From the NCBI RefSeq assembly GCF_001904635.1, contig NZ_MRCB01000003.1:179958-243957 (forward strand): 64,000 nucleotides of DNA, given 5' to 3'. The notes under the pieces are model-generated. The model ran no database searches, was not told where the DNA came from, and saw only the letters and a list, made by a program, of their open reading frames with translations. The stretch comes from Hydrococcus rivularis NIES-593. Lineage in GTDB: Bacteria > Cyanobacteriota > Cyanobacteriia > Cyanobacteriales > Microcystaceae. Position 1 is the stretch's first letter; each line of letters opens with the position of its first letter. Below are positions 40,559-49,391 of the stretch, one piece after another. A program made the position numbers and the translations under genes.

Positions 40559-41893
40559 ATGAGCAAACTATCTAGACGCAAATTTATTTTAACCGCAGGT
40601 GCTACTGCCGCAGGCACAGTGATTCTTCATGGCTGCACCAGTAACAATACTCAGACAACTACGCCGACATCTTCTCCCGCTGCAACGACGAGTCCTGCTG
40701 CTGCCTCAGGTGACGGACCCGAAGTCACGACCGCCAAACTCGGTTTTATCGCGCTGACCGATTCGGCTCCCCTAATTATTGCTAAGGAAAAGGGTCTTTT
40801 CGACAAATATGGCATGACGGGAGTAGAGGTTGTCAAGCAAGCATCTTGGCCCGTCACGCGAGACAATTTGGAACTGGGTTCTGACGGTGGCGGCATCGAC
40901 GGGGCGCATATTTTGACCCCCATGCCTTACTTGATGACGATGGGTCTAATCACCAAGACCAAGCAACCTCTACCGATGTATATCCTCGCTCGCCTCAATA
41001 CTAACGGTCAGGGAATTTCTGTTGCGAATACCTACAAAGATCTAAAAGTCGGTTTGGATAGCAAAGCCCTCAAAGGAGCCTTTGAAAAAGCAAAAGCAGG
41101 CGGCAAACAAGAAATTAAAGTAGCGATGACTTTCCCAGGCGGAACTCACGATTTGTGGATTCGCTACTGGCTAGCTGCTGGAGGAATCGATCCGAATAAA
41201 GATGTTTCCCTCATCCCCGTACCGCCACCGCAAATGGTAGCCAATATGCGAACTGGCAATATGGAAGCTTTCTGCGTCGGCGAACCTTGGAATGCTCAGC
41301 TAATTAACCAGCAATTAGGGTATACAGCTATTGTGACCGGAGAACTTTGGAAAGATCACCCAGAAAAAGCTTTCACCATGCGCAAAGATTGGGTCGATAA
41401 AAATCCCAAGGCAGCTAAAGCACTTCTGATGGCAGTAATGGAAGCCCAGCAGTGGTGCGATAAGCCAGAAAACAAAGAAGAAATGTGCCAAATTATCTCC
41501 CAGGATAAGTGGTTAAAAGTTCCAGCAAAGGATATTTTGGGACGCATGAAAGGCGATATCGATTACGGTACGGGTGTCGTCAAAAAAGACTTCCCAGAGT
41601 TGATGAAATTCTGGTCGAATAATGCGTCTTATCCTTTCAAGAGTCACGATCTCTGGTTTTTAACCGAAAATATTCGCTGGGGATATATTAAGCCAGATAC
41701 GGATACGAAAAAATTAGTCGATGAAGTCAACCGCGAGGATCTTTGGAAAGAAGCGGCTAAAGCACTAAAAGTTGCCGATGCAGAGATTCCTAAAAGTACT
41801 TCTCGCGGTGTAGAAACCTTCTTCGATGGCGTGCAGTTCGATCCAGAAAAGCCAGAAGAATATCTCAAGAGTCTGGCAATTAAGAAAGTATAG
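40559..41893 (+). CDS. nrtA: Nitrate/nitrite ABC transporter substrate-binding lipoprotein
   Basis: A 444-residue binding protein. It begins MSKLSRRKFILTAGATAAG, with a twin-arginine-like RRKF and a lipobox ending ILHGC. Nitrate specificity is indicated by two sites: MTFPGGTHDLW carries the His that contacts nitrate in Synechocystis NrtA, where bicarbonate-binding CmpA has a Thr/Gln pair, and WKDHPEKAF carries the Lys that CmpA replaces with Glu. I chose the ATG at 40559; the open frame starts at 40481, but its TTG lies in the right end of a MITE and the extra 26 residues do not resemble NrtA. It is the first gene of nrtABCD under an NtcA promoter. Confidence 0.93.
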   Translation: MSKLSRRKFILTAGATAAGTVILHGCTSNNTQTTTPTSSPAATTSPAAASGDGPEVTTAKLGFIALTDSAPLIIAKEKGLFDKYGMTGVEVVKQASWPVTRDNLELGSDGGGIDGAHILTPMPYLMTMGLITKTKQPLPMYILARLNTNGQGISVANTYKDLKVGLDSKALKGAFEKAKAGGKQEIKVAMTFPGGTHDLWIRYWLAAGGIDPNKDVSLIPVPPPQMVANMRTGNMEAFCVGEPWNAQLINQQLGYTAIVTGELWKDHPEKAFTMRKDWVDKNPKAAKALLMAVMEAQQWCDKPENKEEMCQIISQDKWLKVPAKDILGRMKGDIDYGTGVVKKDFPELMKFWSNNASYPFKSHDLWFLTENIRWGYIKPDTDTKKLVDEVNREDLWKEAAKALKVADAEIPKSTSRGVETFFDGVQFDPEKPEEYLKSLAIKKV

Positions 41894-42009
41894 AAAGTCA
41901 GTTGTTAGTAGTTAGTTGTTAATAGTATTTTATTCTACTAATTGCTAAGGCTAGCTACTAACTACCTCATACCAACTAACTACTAACCAAAAAACAATAA
42001 CCGATCGAA

Positions 42010-42849
42010 ATGACTGCTAATTTACCATCCCGCTCCCAAAATAATAGATTGGCTTCTCTGCTACCAGCCCTGCAAAAATCGCCCAGAAAAATTATTGCGC
42101 CCATCGTAGCGATCGCAATTTTCTTAATCGTTTGGCAAATTTTAGCCGGGGGAGCCAAGTCTGGGATTCCCGCACCTTTAACGATTCTCCAAGAAACTTG
42201 GAATCCGCTCATTATCAATCCTTTCTTTGACAACGGCGGAACGGATAAAGGGTTATTTTGGCAAATTTTAGCCAGCTTGCAAAGGGTTGGGATTGGCTTC
42301 TCTCTATCCGCTATTGTTGGGATTGGTTTGGGCATTTTGATTGGTTCTAATCGCCTGATGTTCGATGCCCTAGACCCAATTTTTCAAGTGTTGCGAACCG
42401 TTCCCCCTTTAGCTTGGTTGCCGATTTCTTTAACGGCATTTAGTCAGGCAAACCCTTCCGCTATTTTTGTGATTTTCATTACAGCAATTTGGCCCATCAT
42501 TATCAATACTACGGTAGGAGTTCAACAAATTCCTCGCGATTACCAAAACGTCTCGCGAGTTTTGCAACTCTCTAAAGTTGAGTATTTTTTCAATATTCTT
42601 TTTCCCTCAACCGTTCCGTATATCTTTACGGGGTTGCGAATTGGGATTGGTTTGTCTTGGCTGGCAATCGTCGCTGCTGAAATGTTGGTAGGCGGCGTTG
42701 GCATCGGCTTCTTTATTTGGGATTCCTATAATAGCGGCCGTCTCAGCCCGTTAATTCTCGCCCTCGTTTACGTCGGCATCGTTGGTTTCTTACTAGATCG
42801 CTTGGTTGGCTTTATTGCTAGTCTCGTCGTTCCTGAAGAACAGAAGTAA
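42010..42849 (+). CDS. nrtB: Nitrate ABC transporter permease
   Basis: A 279-residue permease with about six helices. The N-terminus has a short cytoplasmic segment followed by KIIAPIVAIAIFLIVWQILAG, and a conserved cytoplasmic loop (YQNVSRVLQLSKVEYFFNIL) contacts the ATPases. It resembles SsuC/TauC-type permeases. It should form the homodimeric channel that works with NrtC and NrtD. It is 116 nt downstream of nrtA and 76 nt upstream of nrtC on the same strand. Confidence 0.93.
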   Translation: MTANLPSRSQNNRLASLLPALQKSPRKIIAPIVAIAIFLIVWQILAGGAKSGIPAPLTILQETWNPLIINPFFDNGGTDKGLFWQILASLQRVGIGFSLSAIVGIGLGILIGSNRLMFDALDPIFQVLRTVPPLAWLPISLTAFSQANPSAIFVIFITAIWPIIINTTVGVQQIPRDYQNVSRVLQLSKVEYFFNILFPSTVPYIFTGLRIGIGLSWLAIVAAEMLVGGVGIGFFIWDSYNSGRLSPLILALVYVGIVGFLLDRLVGFIASLVVPEEQK

Positions 42850-42859
42850 ATTTCTTTGT

Positions 42860-42901
42860 TAGTGCGAGCATCTTGCTCGCGCGGGCAGGATGCCCGCACT
42901 A
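42860..42901. repeat. Palindromic hairpin repeat between nrtB and nrtC
   Basis: TAGTGCG and CGCACTA flank two smaller hairpins, GCGAGC-ATCTT-GCTCGC and GGGCA-GGA-TGCCC. The same outer and GAGC units recur within the repeat at 16124-16288. It sits inside the operon and could act as an mRNA-stabilising or processing structure. Confidence 0.75.
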
Positions 42902-42925
42902 CATTCAAATTCTTTCTATTGAATA

Positions 42926-44938
42926 ATGTCTTCTTTTATCGAAATCGATCGCGTTGATAAAATCTTTCCCCTGCCAAATGGCGACAGTTATATCGCCCTG
43001 AAAAATATCGATCTAAAAATCAAAAAGGGAGAATTTATTTCTCTAATCGGACACTCCGGTTGCGGAAAATCTACTTTACTCAATATCATTGCCGGATTAG
43101 ATAGATCGACGGCGGGAGGAGTAGTTCTTGAAGGTCGGGAAGTGCGAGAACCGGGTCCCGATCGCATGGTTGTCTTTCAAAACTACTCCCTCTTACCCTG
43201 GCTGACAGTACGCCAAAATATCGCCCTGGCAGTCAATCGAGTTCTGGGCAATTTGCCCAAAGGGGAACGGCGAGGCATCATCGAGCATAACATCGATCTG
43301 GTCGGTCTGAGGCACGCAGCCAACAAGCGTCCGGGAGAACTATCTGGGGGAATGAAACAGCGGGTCGCGATCGCCCGCGCCCTAGCAATCCGTCCCAAAG
43401 TGTTGCTACTAGACGAACCGTTTGGGGCGTTAGACGCGCTGACCAGAGGCAATTTGCAAGAGCGATTGATGCAAATTGTCGAAGAGAACCACGTCACGAC
43501 GATTATGGTGACGCACGATGTAGACGAAGCACTATTGCTCTCGGATCGCGTGGTGATGCTCACCACTGGTCCAGAGGCACATATCGGACAGATTCTCGAC
43601 GTACCGATTCCTCGTCCCCGCCATCGTCTGGAAGTGGTCAACCATCCCAGCTACTATGCGATGCGCAACGAGATCGTCTACTTCCTCAACCAGCAGAAAC
43701 GCGCCAAAAAAGTCGGACAAGTTCCCCATAAGAAAGTTGCGATCGCTCGTCATGGCTTAGAAAAAATTAACCTCGAAATCGGCTTTATTCCTCTAACCGA
43801 TTGCATACCGCTCATCGTTGCCCAAGAAAAAGGTTTCTTTAAAGAAGAAGGCTTAGAAGAAGTTAACCTCAGTCGCGAACCGAGTTGGAAAGCGATCGCG
43901 CAAGGCGTGGCAACGGGACGTTTAGATGCAGCGCAGATGGTCGCCGGAATGCCTTTGAGCATGACCATCGGTGCGGGAGGCAAACCGTCTGTTCCCATCA
44001 TTACCGCGTTGGTACTCAGCCGCAACGGCAATGCCATCACTCTAAGCAAACAGTTCCAGCAGTGGGGAGTCGAGACTTTACGGGATTTGAAAGCTGCCCT
44101 AGCCAACAATTCCGATCGAGTGCATACCTTCGGAATGGTTCACCCATCGTCGATGCACAATTTGCTTTTGCGTTACTGGCTCGCTTCTGGCGGTATCGAT
44201 CCCGATCGCGATGTCAGCCTAACCGTCATCGCGCCCCCGCAAATGGTCGCCAACCTCAAAGCCGGAAATATCGACGGCTACTGCGTCGGGGAACCTTGGA
44301 ACTCCCGCGCCGTTTATGAAGGACTCGGCTACGTCATCGCCACCGACTTAGACATTTGGGCGAGTCACCCAGAGAAAGTGTTAGGAGTACGGGAAGACTG
44401 GGTAGCAAAATATCCCGAAACCCATATCGCCCTTGTCAAAGCCTTACTGAAAGCTTGCGAATACTGCGACGATCGCCGCCATCGGGAAGAAATCCTCGAC
44501 TTACTCTGTCAGCCGCAATACGTCGGCTCCTTACCAGAATACACTCGTCCCGGCTTCCTCGATCCCTACGATCGCGGCACAGGGGCACCCCCAGAACGGA
44601 TCTTGCGTTTCAATCAGTTCCATGTAGACCAAACCAACTGTCCCGGACGGGTAGAGGGATTGTGGATTCTCACCCAACTTGCCCGTTGGGGATATGCGCC
44701 TTTCCCCAGAAACTGGATCGAAATTCTAGAGAGGGTACGCCGTCCCGATCTCTTTGGCGAAGCCTGTCGTCAGTTGGGCTTGCCCGATATCGAACCCGAT
44801 CGCCATAGCTTTGCGTTATTTGATGGCATGGTGTTCGATCCAGACGATCCGGTCAGTTATGTCGAACGTTTTGATATTCGACGGGAGTTCCGCATCTCGG
44901 AAATTCTCATCGATGAAACTATAGCAGCACAGCAGTAA
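42926..44938 (+). CDS. nrtC: Nitrate ABC ATPase fused to an NrtA-like regulatory domain
   Basis: A 670-residue fusion characteristic of NrtC/CmpC. Residues 1-250 are an ABC ATPase with Walker A IGHSGCGKST, signature LSGGMKQRVAIARALA and Walker B VLLLDEPFGALDAL. Residues about 275-660 resemble NrtA (EIGFIPLTDCIPLIVAQEKG and PPQMVANLKAGNIDGYCVGEP). In Synechococcus the C-terminal domain mediates inhibition of nitrate uptake by ammonium, so this part is a regulatory sensor, not a transporter binding protein. It acts with NrtD as a heterodimer of ATPases. It is 16 nt upstream of nrtD. Confidence 0.95.
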   Translation: MSSFIEIDRVDKIFPLPNGDSYIALKNIDLKIKKGEFISLIGHSGCGKSTLLNIIAGLDRSTAGGVVLEGREVREPGPDRMVVFQNYSLLPWLTVRQNIALAVNRVLGNLPKGERRGIIEHNIDLVGLRHAANKRPGELSGGMKQRVAIARALAIRPKVLLLDEPFGALDALTRGNLQERLMQIVEENHVTTIMVTHDVDEALLLSDRVVMLTTGPEAHIGQILDVPIPRPRHRLEVVNHPSYYAMRNEIVYFLNQQKRAKKVGQVPHKKVAIARHGLEKINLEIGFIPLTDCIPLIVAQEKGFFKEEGLEEVNLSREPSWKAIAQGVATGRLDAAQMVAGMPLSMTIGAGGKPSVPIITALVLSRNGNAITLSKQFQQWGVETLRDLKAALANNSDRVHTFGMVHPSSMHNLLLRYWLASGGIDPDRDVSLTVIAPPQMVANLKAGNIDGYCVGEPWNSRAVYEGLGYVIATDLDIWASHPEKVLGVREDWVAKYPETHIALVKALLKACEYCDDRRHREEILDLLCQPQYVGSLPEYTRPGFLDPYDRGTGAPPERILRFNQFHVDQTNCPGRVEGLWILTQLARWGYAPFPRNWIEILERVRRPDLFGEACRQLGLPDIEPDRHSFALFDGMVFDPDDPVSYVERFDIRREFRISEILIDETIAAQQ

Positions 44939-44954
44939 CGATTGATAACTAAAA

Positions 44955-45956
44955 ATGCAAGCTATTACCAATACCGAACAAAAGTCAGTTCGAGAAAATA
45001 AAACTTTGCTCTCGATTAATGGAGTTTCCAAGGTTTATCCCACGCCTAACGGTCCTTATCCAGTCTTGGAAGGGGTCGATCTGACCGTTTCTGAAGGCGA
45101 ATTTGTCTGCCTTATCGGTCACTCTGGTTGCGGAAAATCGACTCTGCTGAACATGGTGGCTGGATTCAATCAACCGACGACGGGAGAGGTAAAGCTACAG
45201 GATAAACTGATTACCAAACCCGGTCGCGATCGCATGATGGTGTTCCAAAACTACTCCTTACTGCCTTGGAAAACTGCCTTTGAAAACGTTTATCTGGCAG
45301 TCAAGGGGGCTTATCCCGACAAAACCAAAGCCGAGAAAGTGGCAATTGTCGAGGAACATTTGGCAATGGTGGGATTGACGGAAGCCGCCAATAAAAAGCC
45401 AGCCCAATTGTCGGGGGGGATGAAACAGCGAGTCGCGATCGCCCGTGCCCTCGCAATTCGTCCGCAAATCTTGATTTTAGACGAACCCTTTGGGGCATTA
45501 GACGCGATTACTAAAGAAGAATTGCAAGACGAACTGCTTAAAATTTGGCGCGAACATCGCCTAACGGTGTTAATGATTACCCACGACATCGATGAAGCGT
45601 TATACTTAGCCGATCGCTTAGTCATGATGACCAACGGTCCTGCTGCTAAGATTGGCGAAATCCTCAAGATTCCCTTCCCCCGTCCTCGCGTTCGCGCCCG
45701 CATCCTCGAAGATCCTGCCTACTACGAACTGCGTAACTACGCCCTCGACTTCCTTTATCACCGCTTCGCCCATTCAGAAGATCCAACGGAAGCGGATACA
45801 ACCTCGCAACCAAAAGTCAATTCTGCCCTCAAAGCAGCAGCGATTGTTGGCGGACTGGCAGCCGTTGCTGTAGTTGGGTTTGGATTGATGCAATTGATTC
45901 CCAAACAGCCACAAACGTCAACGCCAACGCCCCAAGAAACCCCTATCGGTTGGTAG
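44955..45956 (+). CDS. nrtD: Nitrate ABC ATPase with C-terminal membrane extension
   Basis: A 333-residue ATPase. Walker A is IGHSGCGKST, the signature is LSGGMKQRVAIARALA and Walker B is ILILDEPFGALDAI. The ATPase domain ends near residue 270. About 60 more residues follow: a polar linker, a hydrophobic segment (KAAAIVGGLAAVAVVGFGLM, about 288-308) and a Thr/Pro-rich tail (TSTPTPQETP). A membrane helix at the C-terminus of a soluble ATPase is unusual compared with a minimal NrtD of about 275 residues. The rest of the gene is normal and the operon ends here, before a hairpin-plus-T terminator. Confidence 0.92.
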   Translation: MQAITNTEQKSVRENKTLLSINGVSKVYPTPNGPYPVLEGVDLTVSEGEFVCLIGHSGCGKSTLLNMVAGFNQPTTGEVKLQDKLITKPGRDRMMVFQNYSLLPWKTAFENVYLAVKGAYPDKTKAEKVAIVEEHLAMVGLTEAANKKPAQLSGGMKQRVAIARALAIRPQILILDEPFGALDAITKEELQDELLKIWREHRLTVLMITHDIDEALYLADRLVMMTNGPAAKIGEILKIPFPRPRVRARILEDPAYYELRNYALDFLYHRFAHSEDPTEADTTSQPKVNSALKAAAIVGGLAAVAVVGFGLMQLIPKQPQTSTPTPQETPIGW

Positions 45957-45986
45957 GATTGGAGTCTAGACTATAGCTTCAACGGG

Positions 45987-46017
45987 TCGCGGTAAGGAGT
46001 CACCTGCCGCGATTTTT
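45987..46017 (+). terminator. Intrinsic terminator of nrtABCD
   Basis: TCGCGG pairs with CCGCGA, with an inner AGG/CCT pair, and is followed by TTTTT. It begins 30 nt after the nrtD stop. Confidence 0.65.
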
Positions 46018-46046
46018 GATTGCCAATTCTCGATTGGCAAATCTCA

Positions 46047-46111
46047 GTAGGGGCAGGTTTAGCCAACACTTCTGAACGGCGATCGTAACTTGAAGACAAA
46101 ACCTGCCCCTA
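46047..46111. repeat. Inverted-repeat element with GTAGGGGCAGGTTT arms
   Basis: GTAGGGGCAGGTTT (46047-46060) and its perfect complement AAACCTGCCCCTAC (46098-46111) enclose a 37-nt core. The arms resemble the inner arms of the copies at 9172 and 40369, so this may be a core-only relative of that family. Confidence 0.75.
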
Positions 46112-46257
46112 CAGGTACATCTGGTGACAAATCTGAAAAGCACGCGATCGCTCTCCCAATTGTGAAGCTTTGTTACCAAAGATGTTAAGCTCTATTTCAA
46201 CTTTGCTCGAAATCGACCAAAATCGGTCGTAGAGAGCGGAAGTCCGTGGTACGATGC

Positions 46258-46285
46258 AATCCGTAACTTGCTTACGGATTAGGAG
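46258..46285 (+). promoter_or_regulatory. Perfect hairpin abutting the chlP ribosome binding site
   Basis: AATCCGTAA-CTTGC-TTACGGATT (46258-46280) is immediately followed by AGGAG (46281-46285), 7 nt before the TTG start of chlP. The AGGAG decides the start codon. A possible -10 (TACGAT, 46250-46255) just upstream would put the hairpin at or near the 5' end of the mRNA. A role in translation or stability is inference. Confidence 0.6.
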
Positions 46286-46292
46286 AAAAGCC

Positions 46293-47513
46293 TTGGTGTT
46301 AAGGGTTGCTGTTGTTGGTTCGGGTCCGGCTGGCTCTTCGGCTGCCGAAGTACTAGCAAAAGCCGGAATCGAAACCTATTTATTCGAGCGCAAGCTAGAC
46401 AATGCCAAACCTTGCGGCGGTGCGATTCCGCTGTGCATGGTAAGCGAATTCGATCTACCGCCAGAAATTATCGATCGGCGCGTCAGAAAAATGAAGATGA
46501 TTTCGCCGTCGAATATCGAGGTGGATATCAATTTAGAAAACAAAGACGAATATATTGGCATGTGCCGCCGGGAAGTTCTCGACGGTTTTATGCGCGATCG
46601 CGCTGCCAAATTGGGCGCAAACCTGATTAATGGCACCGTTTATCAATTAGATATTCCCAGCAATAATACAGACCCTTATACTCTTCATTACGCCGACCAT
46701 TCAAATGGCGATGCTCAAGGAGTCATCAAGACTCTCAAAGCTGATGTCGTCATCGGGGCAGATGGTGCTAACTCTCGCATTGCCAAAGCCATCGATGCCG
46801 GGGATTATAACTACGCGATCGCGTTCCAAGAACGCATTCGCCTGCCAGAAGACAAAATGAACTACTACGAAGAATTGGCAGAAATGTACGTCGGTAACGA
46901 TGTTTCCCCCGACTTCTATGCTTGGGTTTTCCCGAAATACGACCACGTTGCCGTAGGAACGGGCACGATGAAGGTCAACAAGGCAATCATCAAAGACCTG
47001 CAAATGGGGATTCGTACCCGCGCCGCACGTAAACTAGAAGGCGGACAAATTATCAAAGTAGAAGCACATCCCATCCCCGAACATCCCCGTCCCCGTCGCG
47101 TCGTCGGTCGAGTTGCCCTCGTAGGAGACGCAGCAGGAACCGTTACCAAGTCTTCTGGCGAAGGGATCTACTTTGCGGCAAAATCGGCTCGCATGTGCGC
47201 CGAAACCATCGTAGAAACCACCAACGGCGGACAGCGCCTTCCCACCGAAGACGACCTCAAGCTTTATCTCAAGCGTTGGGATAAGAAGTACGGCATGACT
47301 TATCTCGTGCTGGATATCCTGCAACGAGTCTTCTATCGCACCGATGCCACCCGCGAGGCGTTTGTAGAGATGTGTGCTGATAAGGATGTACAAAAAATGA
47401 CTTTTGATAGCTATCTCTACAAGACGGTAGTACCCGCTAATCCTCTCATTCAGATGAAGATTACGGCTAAGACCATTGGCAGCCTTCTGCGGGGTAATGC
47501 CTTAGCGCCTTAG
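46293..47513 (+). CDS. chlP: Geranylgeranyl diphosphate/chlorophyll reductase
   Basis: A 406-residue flavoprotein that reduces the geranylgeranyl chain of chlorophyll and GGPP to phytyl in the thylakoid-associated pathway. The start is TTG at 46293, giving (M)VLRVAVVGSGPAGSSAAEVL, the ChlP N-terminus; an in-frame ATG at 46254 lies upstream of the AGGAG ribosome binding site and is unlikely. The Rossmann GxGxxG, NAKPCGGAIPLCMVSEF, a DG-type motif VVIGADGANSRIA and the GD motif ALVGDAAGTVTKSSGEGI are all intact. Length is normal. It is flanked by its own leader and by a palindrome downstream. Confidence 0.96.
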   Translation: MVLRVAVVGSGPAGSSAAEVLAKAGIETYLFERKLDNAKPCGGAIPLCMVSEFDLPPEIIDRRVRKMKMISPSNIEVDINLENKDEYIGMCRREVLDGFMRDRAAKLGANLINGTVYQLDIPSNNTDPYTLHYADHSNGDAQGVIKTLKADVVIGADGANSRIAKAIDAGDYNYAIAFQERIRLPEDKMNYYEELAEMYVGNDVSPDFYAWVFPKYDHVAVGTGTMKVNKAIIKDLQMGIRTRAARKLEGGQIIKVEAHPIPEHPRPRRVVGRVALVGDAAGTVTKSSGEGIYFAAKSARMCAETIVETTNGGQRLPTEDDLKLYLKRWDKKYGMTYLVLDILQRVFYRTDATREAFVEMCADKDVQKMTFDSYLYKTVVPANPLIQMKITAKTIGSLLRGNALAP

Positions 47514-47875
47514 AAGAACTGTATTCGGTCACATCAATTCGCAATACAATCAGTAGGCAGTTTAGACTCACCACTGATTGAGAGCCAGTGAAATCAAACT
47601 TTCAGTGGGAGCCTGTACTCCCTAATTTATTAATTGCGAATTGCCAATTGCCAATTGGCAATTGTTTTGGTCAACTCAACAACTTGAGCCACCAAGATAC
47701 AAGGGCATTTATTGGTCTTTCTGTCTTGGTGGTTGGTTTTTGTTGGAGCGCGATCGCGACCCGACCAGCCTATCATTTGTAAAAAAGAGTTGATATAGAA
47801 CAGTTTTTTTAGATTTAACTGGTTAAGATCGAATCAAGAAAAGTGTTTTGATATAAATTGTTTTCAGAGTCCGTT
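47514..47875. other. Intergenic region with one palindrome, no supported gene
   Basis: About 360 nt downstream of chlP. It contains short repeats of AATTGCCAATTG that build a perfect palindrome at 47645-47664. A GTG-started open frame across it (47588-47782) is probably not a gene. Confidence 0.5.
47645..47664 (+). terminator. Possible terminator of chlP: 20-bp palindrome followed by T-run
   Basis: CAATTGCCAATTGGCAATTG is a perfect palindrome followed by TTTT. It is weak (AT-rich) and about 130 nt past the chlP stop. Confidence 0.4.
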
Positions 47876-48217
47876 ATGTCCTATTCCTTCGATTTGGTTG
47901 GAGTAGTACCAGTTTTAAAATTCTTTGAACATCAACAACGAGTCGAACAAAATCCCCATCGAGGAAAAGCTTATTTGGGAAGCTATCAATGTACCCTCGA
48001 TGCTTTCATTAAATCGACTCAAGCCATCCCCTACAAACCCAATTGGGATTGGGATGAAGTAGTTCGGACAATCGTTGACTTTTGGTTTAAGCACGAAGCC
48101 AAGGTACGATACTGGAGGAGCGAATTAGAAATCTTGGGACAAGAAAATGTTATCGTTGCCCAAGTTGTAAACTTTGAAGCAATGCGTACCGAGTTAGAAT
48201 CTTTGTTTGACTTCTAA
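47876..48217 (+). CDS. Small soluble protein of unknown function
   Basis: A 113-residue protein, starting MSYSFDLVGVVPVLKFFEHQ from the ATG at 47876 (a TTG at 47858 would add six residues). It is rich in aromatic residues, with several Trp (YKPNWDWDEVV, FWFKHEAKVRYWRSE). I do not recognise a named domain, although the composition and conserved-looking motifs suggest a real cyanobacterial hypothetical protein. It is about 360 nt downstream of chlP and 120 nt upstream of msrA. Confidence 0.65.
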   Translation: MSYSFDLVGVVPVLKFFEHQQRVEQNPHRGKAYLGSYQCTLDAFIKSTQAIPYKPNWDWDEVVRTIVDFWFKHEAKVRYWRSELEILGQENVIVAQVVNFEAMRTELESLFDF

Positions 48218-48338
48218 TTTTTAAAGATAAAGGAGAATTTTTGACAATTCTGGATAATCCTAAGCATATCGAAAAAATCGATGGAATAATGCACGAGTAA
48301 ATAGCGCTCGATAATTACACAAGAGTCGGGAAAAAGGC

Positions 48339-48815
48339 ATGAAAGCTACTTTTGGAGCCGGGTGTTTTTGGGGTGTTGAGGAAGCTTTTCGGAACGTTGA
48401 AGGAGTAATTTCTACCTCAGTAGGCTATATGGGAGGACACTTTCCCAATCCCAGCTATTTGGATGTTTTATCAAGAATAACCGGTCATGCCGAAGTCGTA
48501 CAGCTCGATTATGACCCCGATCGCGTCAGCTACGAACAACTTTTAGAAGTATTTTGGTCGATTCACGATCCGACTCAGCTCAATCGCCAAGGTTCCGACC
48601 GAGGCGAGCAGTATAGATCTGTCATATTTTATTATGATAACGAACAAGAAATGGCAGCAAGGCTCTCTAAACAAAACCTCCAGCGATCGGGTCGTTTTGA
48701 CAAAGCAATTGTCACCCAAATTCAACCCGCAACGGAATACTATCTAGCTGATGAATCTCATCAGCAGTATTTGGCAAAGAAAAGACAACGCGAGAGTTTG
48801 TTGAGAGAAGTTTGA
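48339..48815 (+). CDS. msrA: Peptide-methionine (S)-S-oxide reductase
   Basis: A 158-residue MsrA that repairs oxidised methionine. The active-site motif [12 protein letters not shown] contains the catalytic Cys. [18 protein letters not shown] and [12 protein letters not shown] are typical, and [18 protein letters not shown] is the usual middle. The short C-terminus ([12 protein letters not shown]) has no resolving Cys visible. A possible ribosome binding site (GGGAAAAAGG) precedes the ATG. It lies 120 nt downstream of the preceding hypothetical gene. Confidence 0.93.
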   Translation: MKATFGAGCFWGVEEAFRNVEGVISTSVGYMGGHFPNPSYLDVLSRITGHAEVVQLDYDPDRVSYEQLLEVFWSIHDPTQLNRQGSDRGEQYRSVIFYYDNEQEMAARLSKQNLQRSGRFDKAIVTQIQPATEYYLADESHQQYLAKKRQRESLLREV

Positions 48816-48880
48816 TTGAGATGCACCTACTCGAAAATTCCTTGCTAATCTTAAAGTAATTTCTATTGAAAATCTTAACG

Positions 48881-49378
48881 ATGTTGCTAAAACTTCTAGA
48901 AAAATTGGGTCGCATGCGCATTATTTACGACCGAGATAACGTGCAGCCTTATATGTACCGTTACTATCTATTGTTTAAAGATAAGTTGACCGACGAGGAA
49001 AAAGCGCGAGATCTTCCCTTCAATATCATGCTGCACAAAATTTGTTTGAGCGACCCCGACGAACTTCACGATCATCCCTGGTGGTATGCAACGCTGATTT
49101 TAAAAGGTGGCTACTGGGAAATCAAGCCCGAAGGCAAATTTTGGCGAGGTGTTGGGCATTTCCGCATCAGTTCGCCTCAATCTCTGCATCGGTTAGAAAT
49201 TCCAGAAGGTTCGGATGGAGCTTGGACATTATTTTTCAGAGGTTTTAAGGTGAGAGATTGGGGATTTATCAAAAATGGGCAATGGATTTTTCATAGAGAT
49301 TATCTCGAACGCAGGAAGCTCGCCAAACAGGAAACAGCACAATCTCTAAACGAGCAAAAAGAGTTTAAGCAAGTATGA
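48881..49378 (+). CDS. Cupin-like soluble protein of unknown function
   Basis: A 165-residue protein starting at the ATG 48881 (MLLKLLEKLGRMRIIYDRDN); an upstream TTG in frame at 48866 adds five residues. The region DPDELHDHPWWYATLILKGG, with HDHPW, resembles the first metal-binding cupin motif, and a later His in SSPQSLHRLEIPEG could be the second. It could be a small metal-dependent cupin enzyme or sensor. No substrate is evident. It is convergent with pelG, with about 13 nt between stops. Confidence 0.6.
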   Translation: MLLKLLEKLGRMRIIYDRDNVQPYMYRYYLLFKDKLTDEEKARDLPFNIMLHKICLSDPDELHDHPWWYATLILKGGYWEIKPEGKFWRGVGHFRISSPQSLHRLEIPEGSDGAWTLFFRGFKVRDWGFIKNGQWIFHRDYLERRKLAKQETAQSLNEQKEFKQV

Positions 49379-49391
49379 TGACTTATTTTAT

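Larger units (their letters stand above)
45957..46292. other. nrtD-chlP intergenic region: terminator, hairpins, chlP leader
   Basis: About 335 nt. It contains the nrtD terminator at 45987-46017, a TTGCCAAT-TCTCG-ATTGGCAA hairpin at 46020-46040, an inverted-repeat element at 46047-46111 and the chlP leader hairpin at 46258-46280. Confidence 0.6.

Noticed and set aside
40559..45956. Reading the transporter as cmpABCD (bicarbonate)
   Set aside because: The binding protein has the His in FPGGTHD and the Lys in HPEKAF of NrtA, not the Thr/Gln and Glu of CmpA, and the promoter is NtcA-type.
47588..47782. GTG-started 64-residue open frame downstream of chlP
   Set aside because: It runs through the AATTGCCAATTG palindrome and has no domain or ribosome binding site.
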